From contig OZ022508.1 of NCBI GenBank assembly GCA_963989385.1, positions 50,879,087-50,943,086 of the forward strand: a stretch of DNA of 64,000 bases. Direction: 5' to 3'. The notes beneath the pieces were generated by a model. It was not told the origin of the DNA, did not search any database, and worked only from the letters and a program-made list of their open reading frames with translations. This DNA is from Ctena decussata. Its lineage: Eukaryota; Mollusca; Bivalvia; Lucinida; Lucinidae. Both the position numbers and the translations under genes were made by a program. Below are positions 1 to 11,884 of this stretch, piece after piece. The first letter of the stretch is position 1, and the number at the start of each line of letters is the position of its first letter.

Positions 1-266
1 AATGAGACGGCTCTAATGATGGGTCACTTATGTGTGTATGTAAGTGCGTTTTTTTTTTTTTTTTTTCTTCTATGGCTTAGTGTAGAGGGTTGCCGCGGAT
101 TGTCCCTTTTAGCCCCTCTTCCTGGAGCACTGTCACGGTATTTCATAGCAAATTGTAATTTTTTTATAAATTGTTGTTTTGTTGTCGCAATTAATGCTAA
201 TCACATCTAGTAGCTAAAGATTTCATAATACTTGTAATTCATTTAACTGTAATCTATAGCCCATGT
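1..266. other. unassigned AT-rich sequence
   Basis: This stretch holds a poly-T run near 49-66 and otherwise nothing recognisable. A short open frame across the poly-T is low-complexity and is not treated as a gene. Confidence 0.5.
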
Positions 267-449
267 GTTTGAATGCGAACAGGTCCGATCCTCACCAGCT
301 TGAATGCCGTCCATGCTGGTCTATTTTGGGAGAGCTCCCCTGTACGGTTTAAGCCTATCCGTCCAGCGGATAGTCATGGGCCGTACGGGGGACACCGACG
401 TCCATTGAGCCGTTGCTGGTGTTTAGAGCACCTGCTCGCATTCAAATGT
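267..449. mobile_element. small inverted-repeat element, MITE-like
   Basis: The stretch opens with TTTGAATGCGAACAGGT and closes with ACCTGCTCGCATTCAAA, which are reverse complements apart from one base. The interior is GC-richer than its surroundings and contains further stem-forming pieces (CCCCTGTACGG against CCGTACGGGGG). No open frame of interest lies inside. The terminal inverted repeats and the length of about 180 bp suggest a non-autonomous DNA element. A target duplication could not be fixed, so the superfamily is unknown. Confidence 0.5.
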
Positions 450-676
450 GGATAATGTTTAAAGGAAGAAAAAAAAATTTGCTCTGCTGTTAATGTAATG
501 TATAACGTTAAAGGCACTGTTGCTTCAACTAGCAAAGACTATTCCCTGCGAGCACGCGATGCTTTGTCGGCGTTGATCTAGCGTTGGAAAATGTTAGATG
601 GACGTCGTACCGGCGACGTGTGTTCTCTGGATGATATTGATGCGTTGTTATTGCAATCATTGCCTTTTCCACCGCC

Positions 677-753
677 AATATTATTACTATTATAGTTACT
701 ATTATTAGTTTTATCTTTATCATTATTATTATTATTATTACTATTATTATTCA
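677..753. repeat. imperfect (ATT)n microsatellite
   Basis: Interrupted ATT/ATC/ACT triplets fill this interval. Asparagine-rich open frames on the minus strand here are a by-product of the repeat. Confidence 0.85.
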
Positions 754-819
754 TTCCTCTTAATCTGCTCAGTCGCCTATTTGCCCACCTGATACATATC
801 TCAGTGATGCTAGAATCCA

Positions 820-1110
820 CCTGATAAAGTCTTTCTCAGTTGAAAGCCAGGCGACTGTTCGGGTAAAGGGAGTGAATTCAAATATTTTTCTTGCATAGAA
901 GATGAATTTTGGCTTCCCTTTGATTAGGCAGACTTATTCTGCTTTCCCCACATACAATACCACGCTGCGTTTGCTGCGTGGTTACGTAACACTTTCCTTG
1001 TGTAATTCTGTCACTACGCCATGATGTTGTTTATATGTTGTATTGCTGTTCTCATATATCACTCTTGTGGTGATCTGACCTAATAAAGAATAAAACTGAA
1101 AACTGAAACT
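820..1110 (+). mobile_element. LINE 3' end remnant
   Basis: The right part reads like the 3' untranslated end of a non-LTR retrotransposon: a GTTGTTTATATGTTG stretch, then TCTTGTGGTGATCTGACC, AATAAAG and a short ACTGAAA repeat tail at about 1092-1108. No coding part is retained. The left limit is uncertain. The element class follows from the AATAAA plus short tandem tail, a usual signature of 5'-truncated LINE copies. The clade cannot be assigned. Confidence 0.5.
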
Positions 1111-1124
1111 ATAACTCCAGCACA

Positions 1125-1705
1125 TTTCTAAAGGAATTATGCCTCTTTGTAATTTTTAGTTCAGAAATTGTGTCCGCTCTGTAACTTTTAATCCACTGAA
1201 TAAAACTTGGCCCAAATATAAAGCATCGTCCGTTGATGTGCAGAGAACAAGAACCAAAACTGGATCTATATTTTTACGGAATTATGCCTCTTTGTAATTT
1301 TAGTATGGCAGTTGTATCTACTCTTTAACTTTATAAGTATTAAAGATATTTTAGTAAAATTTCTTGCAATTATAAAGCATAAACAGATGATGTGCAGAAA
1401 ATCAAGAACCATGAAGAACGGTAAATTTGATGTGATTAAGCTCTTTTGTAATTTTAAGTATAGAAATCATGTTTCTTCCGTAACTTTAAAACCGCTGAAG
1501 ATTTTTAATGTAATTAAGCTGATTCGTAATTTTAGTATAGAAATCATGTTTCCTCTGTTGCTTTTAAAACCGCTGAAGATTATTGTTTTGTATTTTTTTT
1601 TTTTTTACAAATTTGGTACAAATATAAACCATCATCAAACGATGCGAAGAGAACAAGAACCATACGTCCACCTACACCATTTAAAGAATAATGTCCCTTT
1701 GTAAT
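1125..1705. repeat. diverged tandem array, left part of a split element
   Basis: A module beginning with GAATTATGCCTCTTTGTAAT recurs near 1134 and 1279 and in weaker form near 1429, 1510 and 1679. It contains TGTGCAGAGAACAAGAACC-like sequence. The spacing is mostly 145-170 bp. The same module resumes at 3337-3545, after the inserted element at 1706-3336, so this is the left half of an older tandem-repeat element. Confidence 0.6.
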
Positions 1706-3336
1706 TATACCCTCGCTTTGAAAAAGTGGGGGGTATACTGGTTTGCATCTGTCCGTCATTCCGTCCGTCCGTAATTCCGTAACACTTTTTAGTAAAAATT
1801 TCGTAAGCGATTTCTCCGTAATGGAAAAAGCTAGAATGTTCATATATATGCTTGACACTGACTTGTTGTATCGTGGGATTGAAATTCAGCCCTCTCCTGC
1901 TTATTCTTCCCCGTATTTATCCATTTTTCTTTCTTTCTGGTAAAAATTTTCGAAAAAGATTTCTCCACAATGATAAATGCTAGAATGCTCATATTTGGCA
2001 TACAGGTTGATGACGATGTGTTGTATCCTGGGATTGAGCACCAGCCTTCTCCTGCTTATTATTCCCTATATTTGTCCATTTTTCTTTATTTCCATACTTT
2101 GAATAATGAAATTTTTCGTCAAAGATTTCTCCACAACCATTCATGCTAGAATGGTCATATTTGGCATACAGGTTGATGACAGTGTCATTAAATTAATTAA
2201 ATTAAATTTAAATTTAATTAAATTTTACGTCAAAGATTTCTCCATTCAAGCTACAATTGTCATATTTGGCATAAAGGTTGATGACGGTGTGTTGTATTTT
2301 GAGATTGCAAACCAGCCTTCTCCAACCAGCCCGCTTCTGCTTATTCTTCCCTGTATTTGTCCAATTTTCTTTCTTTCCATACCTTGAATAATGAATTTTT
2401 CGTCAAAGACTTATCCACAACTGTGCAAGCTAGAGTAGTTATATTTTGTTTGCAGGTTGATAACGATGTGTTGTATCGTGGGATTGCAAACCAGTCTACT
2501 CCCCTGATTCTTTCCTGTATTTGTCCGATTTCTTTCTTTCCATACTTTGAATAACGAAATTTTTTGTCAAAGATTTTTGTGAAACCATGCAAGCTAGATT
2601 AGTCATATTTGGTATGCAGGTTAATGACATTTTATTTTGCTGTGGGATTGAGAACCAGCCGTCTCCTGCATATTCATCCCTGTATTTGTCTGGTTTTCTT
2701 TCTCTCTTTACACTGAAAATGCATTTTTTCGTAAAAGATTTCACAGTAACTCTTCAAGGTGCAATGTTCATATTTGGTATACAGATTGATAATGACATAC
2801 TATCGTGGGATTACAAACCAGCCGTATCTGCATATTCTTTCTTCCTGTATTTGTCCAATTTTCTTTCTCTCCATACTCTGAATAAAGACTTTTTTGTCAA
2901 AGTTTTCTAAGCAGCCATTGCAAGTTAGAGGAGGGATTTTTTGTTTGCAGGTTGATGATAACTGTTGTATTGTGGGATCGAGAACCAGCCTTCCCCTCTT
3001 ATTCTTCCCAATATTTTTTCCAATTTTTCTTTCTCTCTTTACTTTGAATAATGCAATAATTGAATAACAAATTTTACAGCACCCCCTCAAGTTTGAATCT
3101 TCATATTTAGTATACACATTGATAAAGACTTATCTCTTACATGTATTTATTAATTTTTCTATCTGTATATGTGAAATCGTTTTATTCCGTATTACATAGA
3201 AAGGGATTTTTTGATATTTGGTATACATGTTGACAATAAGTTCTCTCTGTATATACTTTATGTAACGAGAATAACACCATTTGATTAAAGCAGTTAAGCG
3301 GGGGGTATAGTCGGCTTCTCCGACAGTTCTAGTTTT
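1706..3336 (+). mobile_element. tandem-repeat element with GTCC microsatellite (pearl-like)
   Basis: The head carries GTGGGGGGTATACTGG, then a short TCCGTCCGTCC microsatellite, then about eight diverged copies of a module of about 165 bp. A marker of the module, close to GTCAAAGATTTCTCC, lies near 1810, 1955, 2117, 2230, 2403, 2566, 2735 and 2894. The tail has GCGGGGGGTATAGTCGG and a small TCGGCTTCTCCGA hairpin. No transposase is present. This head, microsatellite, core-repeat and tail order is that described for bivalve pearl-like or tandem-repeat MITE and Helentron-derived elements. The family name is inference. It lies inside an older tandem array. Confidence 0.65.
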
Positions 3337-3545
3337 AATTTGGCAGTTATATCCACGCTTGTAACTTTTCAGTATGGAGATCTTGTCTCCTCTATAACAT
3401 TAAAACCGGCAAAGGTATTTCATGAGTTTTCTTACAAAATGATAAAGCATTATCTGACAATGTGCAGAGAGCAAGAAGCATAACTTTACCATTTTTTAAA
3501 GAATTACATTCAATGTGATTTTTAGGTCAGTGGAAAATTGTACTC
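3337..3545. repeat. right part of the split tandem array
   Basis: AATTTGGCAGTTATATCC, the AAACCGGCAAAGG stretch and TGTGCAGAGAGCAAGAAGC repeat the module seen at 1125-1705. This shows that the element at 1706-3336 interrupted a continuous array. Confidence 0.6.
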
Positions 3546-3558
3546 TCAATAGATTTAA

Positions 3559-4026
3559 AGGCCCCATTGATCTACCAGCATGCAAAATTTTATCATGAGA
3601 TATCGCTGCGAGTTTCTCACTATAGTTTCGGTATGTAAATGACCGTGATTAGCCAGTAAAGCTGGCTAATAAAACAAATAAAACATCGTTGAGTTTCATA
3701 TAAAAAGGGTTTGAAAACTTATTTGGGTCATGTTAGTTAGCAACTAAAAAGACCTACAGTCGATTTCGTTACGCTAAATAAAATGGTAAAAATACAATGT
3801 ACAGGCGTGGATTCCCAGTCACTATCCCGCATAGGTTTACATAATACTGCTAGACGGGAAACCAGGACAGAAAATTGTTTTTGGTGGAGCGATTTGTTGA
3901 TTTTCAAAAACTTGTTTTCTCTAGTTTTGTCAGTTATATGAATCAATATATGCACATAAAGGTTGAATCGCTTTTTACAATGACTTGAGTTTAGACGGTT
4001 TCACCACTTATAGGACTATGGCGACT
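3559..4026. mobile_element. TTAA-flanked MITE, family A, full copy
   Basis: TTAA stands at 3555-3558 and again at 4027-4030, directly outside AGGCCCCATTGATC on the left and the complement of AGTCGCCATAGTCC on the right. The imperfect terminal inverted repeats and duplicated TTAA are the hallmarks of piggyBac-type integration. The 468-bp interior has no usable frame. A second full copy sits at 48431-48916 and a left-end fragment at 35792-35900. Alignment of the two full copies over their entire length is obvious by eye, including the AAAACTTGTTTTCTCTA stretch. Confidence 0.8.
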
Positions 4027-4030
4027 TTAA

Positions 4031-4779
4031 AACCTTTGCAGATATTATCACAAAAGTTAGTACAAATAAAAGGGTGCTCGGAAATATAGAAGGGAAGGGG
4101 TGATGCATCTGTCATTTACCTGATACGAATTTTCTCAGCTGTAGTGGAATAGGCCTGATCGGTCTCGGTTCATAAGGCAACTTAGGTCTTATGTTTTACA
4201 ATAAAAAGTCGAACCAATCTGTCTGTATGCATACGCAAAATGTCCGTAGTGCTCATTTTTCTGTTTTGAGATTCACACGGGTTGTTTGCTCTTTGTATAT
4301 AAAAATCGTAGATACTTATCAGTGTGCGCTCAGCTTCCCTGATTGCCATTGCCTTAATTTACCTGTTCGCCAGTCATCAGTCATTTTAAGTAAGAGCTAA
4401 TTGTGATCGACATGAGAAATATGTGCCTTGTCCTCATTTGCTCTTCTTTCTGTATATGTCAAGCAGGCTTCTCCGTGGACTAGATGAGTAGATCTATAGC
4501 AGGCTCTTTTGACATTTACAGAATGAATGTGGACAGAGGGCTGACTAGAACATCTAGCGGCATCAAAGAGCACAAAATGTGGTATAAGACCCCTTTTACA
4601 GCAAAGTTTATTTATGTTAATTCCTTAAAGAAAAATAAATAAAACACTTAGAAATACCGTCCGAAGCCGAATCTTCATTACAAACAAAGTACACTTCTTT
4701 GTAGTTGTCAGTTGCGATAACACAACTATAATAACCCACTGCTCTTTCAGGGGACTGTAAGCTATAGATTTGATCATAG
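4031..4779. other. no recognisable feature
   Basis: I see no gene or repeat that can be named. The longest open frame, 69 codons at 4191-4400, has no recognisable motif. Confidence 0.4.
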
Positions 4780-4975
4780 AATGGATGGCTGGATGACTTG
4801 CGTTTTACGTCATTTTAAACAGTATTTCAGTCATACCAGGACAATGGGAAGGTGACAAAGGAAGGCTGTGTGCAATCGAACTCCTTTTACGGTTGTCCGC
4901 CTCCAGTGGATCTCGAACCTAGGACTGCTAGATCAGTGGGACAGTGCTTAATCTACTGAGCTACCGGGGCCCCTG
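4780..4975 (-). mobile_element. tRNA-derived SINE, family 1
   Basis: On the minus strand the head reads CCCCGGTAGCTCAGTAGATT (A-box-like) and then TAGGTTCGAGATCC (B-box-like), an RNA polymerase III promoter of tRNA type. The body contains TTGTCCTGGTATGACTGAA and GACGTAAAACGCAAGTCATC, and it ends in ATCCATTC-type repeats. The same body occurs at 23714, 27725, 36300, 58625 and 59015. Without the intact tRNA fold it is a SINE, not a tRNA gene. Confidence 0.75.
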
Positions 4976-5111
4976 ATGGACTCATACCGCTTGTATTGAA
5001 CAAGGCAGGGTAACTTAGGATACGGCTAAAGAATATGAATAATTTTACATGTAGTATGGTTTTTAGTGTGCATTCTTGTTCTGTTAAATGTAATCAAAGT
5101 TACATTTCTGA

Positions 5112-7339
5112 CTTAAGCGCCGAAATCAGTTTTCCGGGATAAGCGTACTTTTGCTATCTTTAAGGCTAGAACAAGCGAAACTAACAAATGCTAAATTATA
5201 TTGGAAACTTTTGAAGGAGTCCTCAAATATTAAGACTTCAAACATTAGCATAAATACTTTTGAAATGTACTTTAAAGGTATTAACAATCCAGCTGATACA
5301 TTTTTTCAACCTGATGAAGATATTTTGCACTTTAATGAAAGATATATTCAAACTGAGTTAAATATAATGTTTAGTGAACTTAATGTTGAGATATCAATGT
5401 CTGAAGTAGAAAGAGCAGTGCAGCAACTTAAACTTGGTCGAAGTGGTGGTCCAGATTTATTCATTAATGTATTTATATATTATGGTAAGAACGCTTTATC
5501 AAATACACTGTTTTATATGTTTAATAGCATTTTCAAGATTGGGTATTTCCCGGAGTCATGGTCGGACGGATTAGTAGTACCACTTCATAAAATAGGCAGG
5601 GTTAATGAGGTAAATAACTTCAGAGGTATAACTTTATTGAGTTGTATAGGTAAGCTTTTCACTACAATTATAAACAATAGACTCTATGAATGGGCCGATA
5701 ACTATAATGTCTTTATTGAAGCCCAGGCTGGGTTCAGAAAAGGGATAAGTACGGTAGATAATGTTTTCATTTTACATGGTTTGATAACTCATATGGTAAA
5801 TCAAGGCAAAAAGTTGTTTTGTACTTTTATTGACTTTACTAAAGCTTTTGACTATGTAGTGAGGGATAAATTATGGTATAAACTTATTAAGTTGGGTCTA
5901 AGGGGTAACATCATGAATAATATTAAATCTATGTATAGTTATGTTAAATCAAGGGTAAGATATGAAAATAAGCTAAGTGAAGAATTCACATGTATGCTTG
6001 GAGTTAGACAAGGAGAGTGTTTATCTCCCTTTCTTTTTTCAATGTTTTTGAATGATCTGGAAGAAGATTTTGTTATCCAGGGAATCGAAGGCATAGACAT
6101 AGGCATGATCAAATTGTTTATTTTACTGTATGCGGACGATATTGTTATATTTTCATACACTGCAGAGGGGTTGCTAAAGGGATTGAATTATTTGGACTTT
6201 TACTGAAAAAAATGGAAACTGAAGGTAAATACAGCTAAAACGAAAGTTATGACTTTTAGAAAAGGTGGCATGTTACCCGGAAATTTAGAATTTATGTTTG
6301 ATAATGTAAGACTTGAAATAGTTGATAAATTCACGTATCTTGGTGTTGTTTTCACGCCTGGTGGGTTGTTTGCTGAAACACAAAATATGTTAGCTGGACA
6401 GGCTCGGAAAGCTTTATCTATGTTAGAAAAATATACATATAAGTTTAAAACTTTAACTACAAGCCATATAATCGGTCTTTTTGACAAACTTATATTACCC
6501 ATTTTGAATTACTGCTCTGAGGTTTGGGGTTTCATCCCAGCCAACACCATAGAAAGACTTCACTTACAATTTTGTAAAAAGCTACTAGGAGTTAAAAAAA
6601 AGTACACAGAATGATTTTGTATATGGCGAGTTCGGCAGATCAACATTATTAGTTCGACGATATTATATTATTATTAAATACTGGTTTAAAATATTGACTG
6701 TAGATGAAGGAAAGTACATTAAATAATTATATTTATAAAATGATGTTATCAGATTTAGACCTACGACCAAATAAGAAAAACTGGGCATATCTTGTAAGAG
6801 ATTTATTATCAAACATGAGGTTTTACAATGTTTGGCTTAACCAGGGGGTAGGTAACATTCAGTTGTTTTTAAGTCTATTTAAGCAAAGGATCACCGATAA
6901 TTTCATTCAAAATTGGATGGAAAGATTAAATAATTCTAGTCGAGCTTCTTTTTACAGAAATATTGCTGATTTTCAACCTAAACTATATCTTGATTGTGTT
7001 AAAGTGTTAAAATTTCGATCGGCTATGGCTCGATTGCGAGTCTCTTCACACAGATTAGAGATTGAAGCTGGAAGATGGGCTAGGCCCTACAAACCTATCA
7101 ATGAAAGAAAATGTAAATTGTGTAATTGCCTGGAAGATGAGTTCCATTTTGTAATGGAATGTGAATTATATTGTATTTCAAGAAGAAAATATATTGATGC
7201 GTATTATCGGAGAAGACCCAGCATGATGAAATTTATTGAGCTTGTAAATTCCAACAACAAAAAAGTTATATGCAATTTAGCTATATTTATATACATAGCT
7301 TTCAAACTTAGAAATTCTGAATTGTATTCAAATTCTTAG
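5112..7339 (+). pseudogene. non-LTR retrotransposon reverse transcriptase, decayed
   Basis: The translation from about 5151 is a LINE reverse transcriptase: FIDFTKAFD at residues 226-234, GVRQGECLSPFLF at 284-296 and the catalytic YADD at 337-340. A TGA at 6204-6206 interrupts the frame just after YLDFY. The same frame then continues with the palm/thumb part (TAKTKVMTFRKGG). A one-base expansion of the A-run at 6594-6601 shifts the frame, and the C-terminal part resumes in the frame of 6704-7339. That part carries a zinc-knuckle-like CKLC...EDEFHFVMEC stretch. The endonuclease and any ORF1 are missing, so the copy is 5'-truncated. The motifs are certain; the clade is not assigned. Only two or three breaks in 2.2 kb suggest moderate age. 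Confidence 0.9.
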
Positions 7340-7899
7340 CTCTCATATTGTAGATAAATGATAAGATAGTGATGTGGTCTTTGCATGTTTTCATAGGACA
7401 TATATTTTATTTATATGCAAAATGGTCATAAATTCGAATTTAAAAGGAAAGAAAAAACAACAACATAAAATAAACAATGTTGCAAAGGTATATAGGTACA
7501 CATTCATGATTTTTTCGCCATGTTTTAGTGGGAGATAATTTTCATGACTTCCTGTTTGCTTCTCCAGACAATGTGGTCCTTCCAAGTTATTCCCCCTGAA
7601 TGTGCGCCCACTTACCTTGAATACGTGAACGTTAATTTACAGTGAATATTTGTATACAGTGGTGAAGAGTTGTGGTTTGGCATTTTTAACAAGATTAAAT
7701 CTGTTTTGTTTGAAGTGCGAAACGTTAAAAACTCTTTCTCCACGTAAATTCGAGGAAATATCGGTTATAAAATATTTATTTTGTTCAAATTTGGTATTTG
7801 AGTTTCGAAAGGCAGATGTTCAAATGCAAAGTATATGGTAAGATTTCTCAGTCCACAGATTTTGTACAATTGGATGTTTACTATTTATATTTAGATTGT
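7340..7899 (+). other. probable 3' untranslated region of the LINE at 5112-7339
   Basis: This is AT-rich sequence after the terminal TAG, with no feature of its own. It is assigned to the LINE only because a LINE-type tail follows at 8072-8156. Confidence 0.35.
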
Positions 7900-8030
7900 G
7901 CATTAGTTTCCACAGGGCACTTGGGGATGAATATTCATTGACTCGACATTGATTCAACGTCGTGAAGCTGAATCAAAGTTGAATCAATGTTGATTCGGAA
8001 CTATGTGCCAGTTGGGTTGCTCGTTATCGA
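7900..8030. repeat. short inverted/direct TTGAATCAA repeats
   Basis: ATTGATTCAACGTCG, AAGCTGAATCAAAG and TTGAATCAATGTTGATTC are related words in both orientations, able to form a hairpin. They may be a fragment of a small element. Confidence 0.45.
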
Positions 8031-8071
8031 AGCACAACGAAAGAGTGATTTAATATTGCTTGCATTGCACT

Positions 8072-8156
8072 GTTCGCTATTTGTATTATACATGTTGTAT
8101 CCTCAAAGTCCAGTTGGGCTATTGGAATTGAATAAAATCTATCTATCTAGCTATCC
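8072..8156 (+). mobile_element. LINE 3' terminus with (TATC)n tail
   Basis: TATTATACATGTTGTATCC and CAGTTGGGCTATTGG are followed by AATAAAATC and the tail CTATCTATCTAGCTATC. A short tetranucleotide tail after AATAAA is typical of non-LTR elements. It is probably the end of the LINE whose reverse transcriptase ends at 7339, but the intervening 0.7 kb is not informative enough to be sure. Confidence 0.6.
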
Positions 8157-9183
8157 CATTTAGACGCTGTTTATCCTATTTAAGCGCAATTCCCATTTAG
8201 TCGCTTCACAAGCGTGCAAGACTTGCTGCTCCCCTTCACTTAGTTTTGGAGTTACGAGGGGGATTTCAGAAATAGTGTAAATGAGTCTGCCATTCCTTGG
8301 AATGTTGACAGATTTTTAAATTTTATGTCTTAACCTTTAGCGGTACATATCACCCATGGCCTTCACTCAAAAATTTTGAGTCACTGGTATTTTTCTTCAA
8401 AATATGCCTTGACAATTGTTGTAAGGGTAAAGACACTGAGTAGAAACGGAAGACATATTTATGTGAAAACAAATTCATATTTTCTTAAGCCTGCATACGA
8501 GCAGCTCTGAATTGATACATATATTATCTGTAATACTGAAAATATTCCAGTGTAAAAAGCATTGTATCAGCTTTGCTATAACATAGGATTTGCCTTGCAA
8601 AGTAGGCTAATCATGGAACAATGCACATTTCTGATGACGTCATTTCCTGTGCTTAATTGAAATGTATAGTTAGCTGTTTAAACTTCGGTTTTGAGGTCAG
8701 TTTAAGTGAAAGTGAATGTTTGATGACAGGTATGAAAAAAGAAAATGAATAAAATTTAATTCGTCATTCTTGTTTTTTGTTATAAATAATCTTATACGGC
8801 ACAACATGCGTTTTTGTCAGTGGCTTACCTGATTTTTTACGATTAGTTTCCCCACCCACGCACATATTTCAATGCCAGTATGTCATATAAAATAACGAGT
8901 TTTTCAAGTCTTTGTGTATGAATTATGCTTTCATTATGTCCTAACTTTTGACATTAAACAAATTTAAATATATTTAGCCTGTGTCTTTTTATTACAGGAT
9001 AATTTGATTGTCTTGTTTTGTATTTTACACGAATTTATGCTACTTTGCAACTTCCGGCGTGGAGTTTGCACACGTATTATCCAGTTTCATCAGTGATTTG
9101 TTGCCAGTCGTAACAAAATATACCGACGTAATCATTTCAGTAATAAAATGACTGTCATTTATTGAAATTGTTTGTGAATAATT
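8157..9183. other. no recognisable feature
   Basis: This stretch is AT-rich with no open frame above 60 codons. One TGACGTCA word occurs at about 8634 and is not evidence of a promoter on its own. Confidence 0.4.
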
Positions 9184-9695
9184 CAAATCTTAAAAAGTTC
9201 CTTCAAGAGCAGAGAATACATACAGAAGTAGGAACATGGGCCAGACTATGTAGTTTCGGCTAATAAAGCCTCGTCAGTGACCCTGACAATATCTGGTGAC
9301 GAAACCAGAAATTAGCATACTGTAATTTCTTAATCTTAATTCGGCAGTCGATTCTAAGACTGATTAGTTTAAGAAAGATCCAAATAATATAAAAGACGAT
9401 GATCTAGAATAATAGTCTACGGCACAACACCAGCTGCAGTGAGGTGAAATTCAAATCTTAAAAAAGTTCCTTCGAGAGCAGAGAATACATACAGAAGTAG
9501 GAACATGGGCTAGACTACGTAGTTTCGGCTAATACAGCCTCGTCAGTGACCCTGACAATATCTGGTGACGAAACCAGAAATTAGCATACTGTAATTTCTT
9601 AATCTTAATTCGGCAGTCGATTCAAAGACTGATTAGTTTCAAAAAGATCCAAATAATATAAAAGACGATGATCTAGAATAATAGTCTAAATCGAT
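9184..9695. repeat. 268-bp tandem duplication
   Basis: Two adjacent copies, starting at about 9184 and 9449, share nearly all positions, from AAATCTTAAAAA through AGTTCCTTC and GAGCAGAGAATACATAC to GATGATCTAGAATAATAG. A diverged third copy of the first part lies at 37496-37640. The unit is non-coding. It contains GTTCCTT and AGGAAC, which could pair. Confidence 0.85.
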
Positions 9696-11424
9696 CTCAA
9701 ATTTTAGAGATTTCTCAGAATCTATCCTCTGATCTCAAAGGATGTAAATAAAATATAATCTGCACTATGGATGAAGTACGGGGAGACGTTTTACGGCCGC
9801 CACACGGCATCACAATTTACTGGTATAATGCATTTGTAATAACTTTGCATTTATAACCACATAGCAGAGAAAAATATCGTTTATTATATTACTGGTGTAG
9901 AATTTGGAAACGATTTCTGTATAACTTTCTAATTTTACATTTAAAGGATATACGTGTTTCTTTATCAAAATATATCATTTTATCATGGAGCAAACAGCAA
10001 TAGAACACAAGAGACTTTCGGTGAAAACGTGCACAGTTTCCAGTATCCACATCCTTATGACGTATAAGCACTTACCGTCACGCATGAGTGACTTAGAAAT
10101 TCTTTTAATGCATACCATTCTCAAGTACTTGAATTTACCTTTCCAATGATATATAAAACCACTGCTAAAAATCAGCCAATAGACTACCCAGAGATCATAT
10201 ACATTATTTCTGAAATGCCTCTCGTACGTCCTTGGATAAATTTTAGACTATATTTGTACACCGTATAACTAGGCGACCTTTTGGAGTATCGTGATGAAAC
10301 TTATTAGCAATGTTTATTAGGTTTACATAGGAAAACACAAAGGTGGAGGGGTTTTCCAGGATCACAGCTAGCGCTCATTCGGGTAAAAAACAAGAACAAA
10401 TACTGAAACAATAATTGCATGAGAGCTGCATAGACTGCTCCTTTTCTAGTACTCTATGCAAACCTTATACAGTGCAGAAAAGCCTTGATAACTTACTTAC
10501 AGTAGACCAAAAAAAAAAAAAAAAAAAAAGTCATAGTGAGCACAGTTTAAATAAATTACGACGCTCAAAGGACGCAGAGAGAATGGAATATTTTCCCCTT
10601 TGATAGTAACCCTGCCTTTCCTGTCCCCACCCAACAAATATAGGGCCTATAGCCCGCTTAGTCTGATAGGTAACCTCATACTAACATTTCTTTTCCGGGA
10701 ACAACGACATTTGATCCTCACACAGTGGAATCACTTGGACTTTATACCAAACCCCCAATCCCCACCTGCCCTGGGGAAAATGTGACTTAGACAGATTAAC
10801 AGACGATAAGTGATAATTCACAAGAAATGTATGGAAAATTCATCATTCAGCACAATGGCAGCCCTGACGGCCGCCTCTGGTATAGCACATGCGTGTTTTG
10901 CTGCTTGTTTGTGATCTATTTCTATGACCTGTCCCAGGCTCATGCTAAGGTGTACTTAAAAAAAAATCGGTATACTAACAGCAGTTACTAACCAAATGCC
11001 TTAATTTAGGTATCATTTTAGCAAAATGACAGAAAATGGGCGCCACTGGTCGAACACCAGTCTATTTTGACGTCACACTTTAAAGATGAATCTGCAAATA
11101 TCGGATTACTAGATTATTGATATAACAGAGGAAAAAACGACAGTGCAAGCCACAAGCTATTCTTGCATATTATATTTTCTGGTCCTTTGGGATCATTGAG
11201 TTCATCTAGAGATTTTTTAAGATAAAGTTCTACTTAATCCGGTGCAAGGAGGCATGGCCGGTGTTGTGCATTTCGTTTCTGGCAAAGAACAGACTCAATT
11301 CAAGCAAATGTACTATTATCATTTCTTTGACGTGTTCCTTGCTTCCACAGGATCTAACTATTCAGAACTTACCATATTTATTGAGTAACATTGCTTTAAT
11401 CAAATTTTCAATGCTGTATTAGAG
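9696..11424. other. no recognisable feature; poly-A run
   Basis: A run of A lies at about 10511-10529. The short open frames here (for example 10415-10603 and 10600-10785) lack any family motif. I see nothing else. Confidence 0.4.
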
Positions 11425-11515
11425 GACAATGACAATAATTTTATTCAGTACTACTGGCCTCCGGCCCATAATACAAATTACAATAAATCCAAAATATCCA
11501 ATCGACACATGTTAA
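11425..11515 (-). mobile_element. LINE 3' end, minus strand
   Basis: Read on the minus strand this is ATTATGGGCCGGAGGCCAG, then GAATAAAATTATTGTCATTG. A GGCCGGAGGCC hairpin followed by AATAAA and a short tail is a common 3' end of non-LTR elements. No reverse-transcriptase part is seen upstream (to the right), so the copy is 5'-truncated. Confidence 0.5.
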
Positions 11516-11884
11516 CTACGTCTGAAAGACGCGAGAAAGTGTTTTCCTTCGATTATATTCTTTGCGGTTAGCACAAAAGTGAAAAAAAAAATCCTGTATC
11601 ACGTTACTGTGTACTTTCGACTTTCGATTAAGTTTGAAGCCAGCAACTGAATGACCTTTTACTGGTTGGGATAAAACATTATTGACAAAAGGAAGCATTC
11701 TGCTAAATGCTTTGCCATATATTACAACAATGTCTTTGTCAAATTCATATTTTACATCGGAAAAAATAAGCCAGAATTTCATTGAAAACCAAGGTCCCAT
11801 CTGAAGCGATGTTTAAATTCAGCTCATATCTTTCAAATGACATGTTTATGGCTTATTTGTGCAGCTAAAAAGGTGTGTTTAAGG

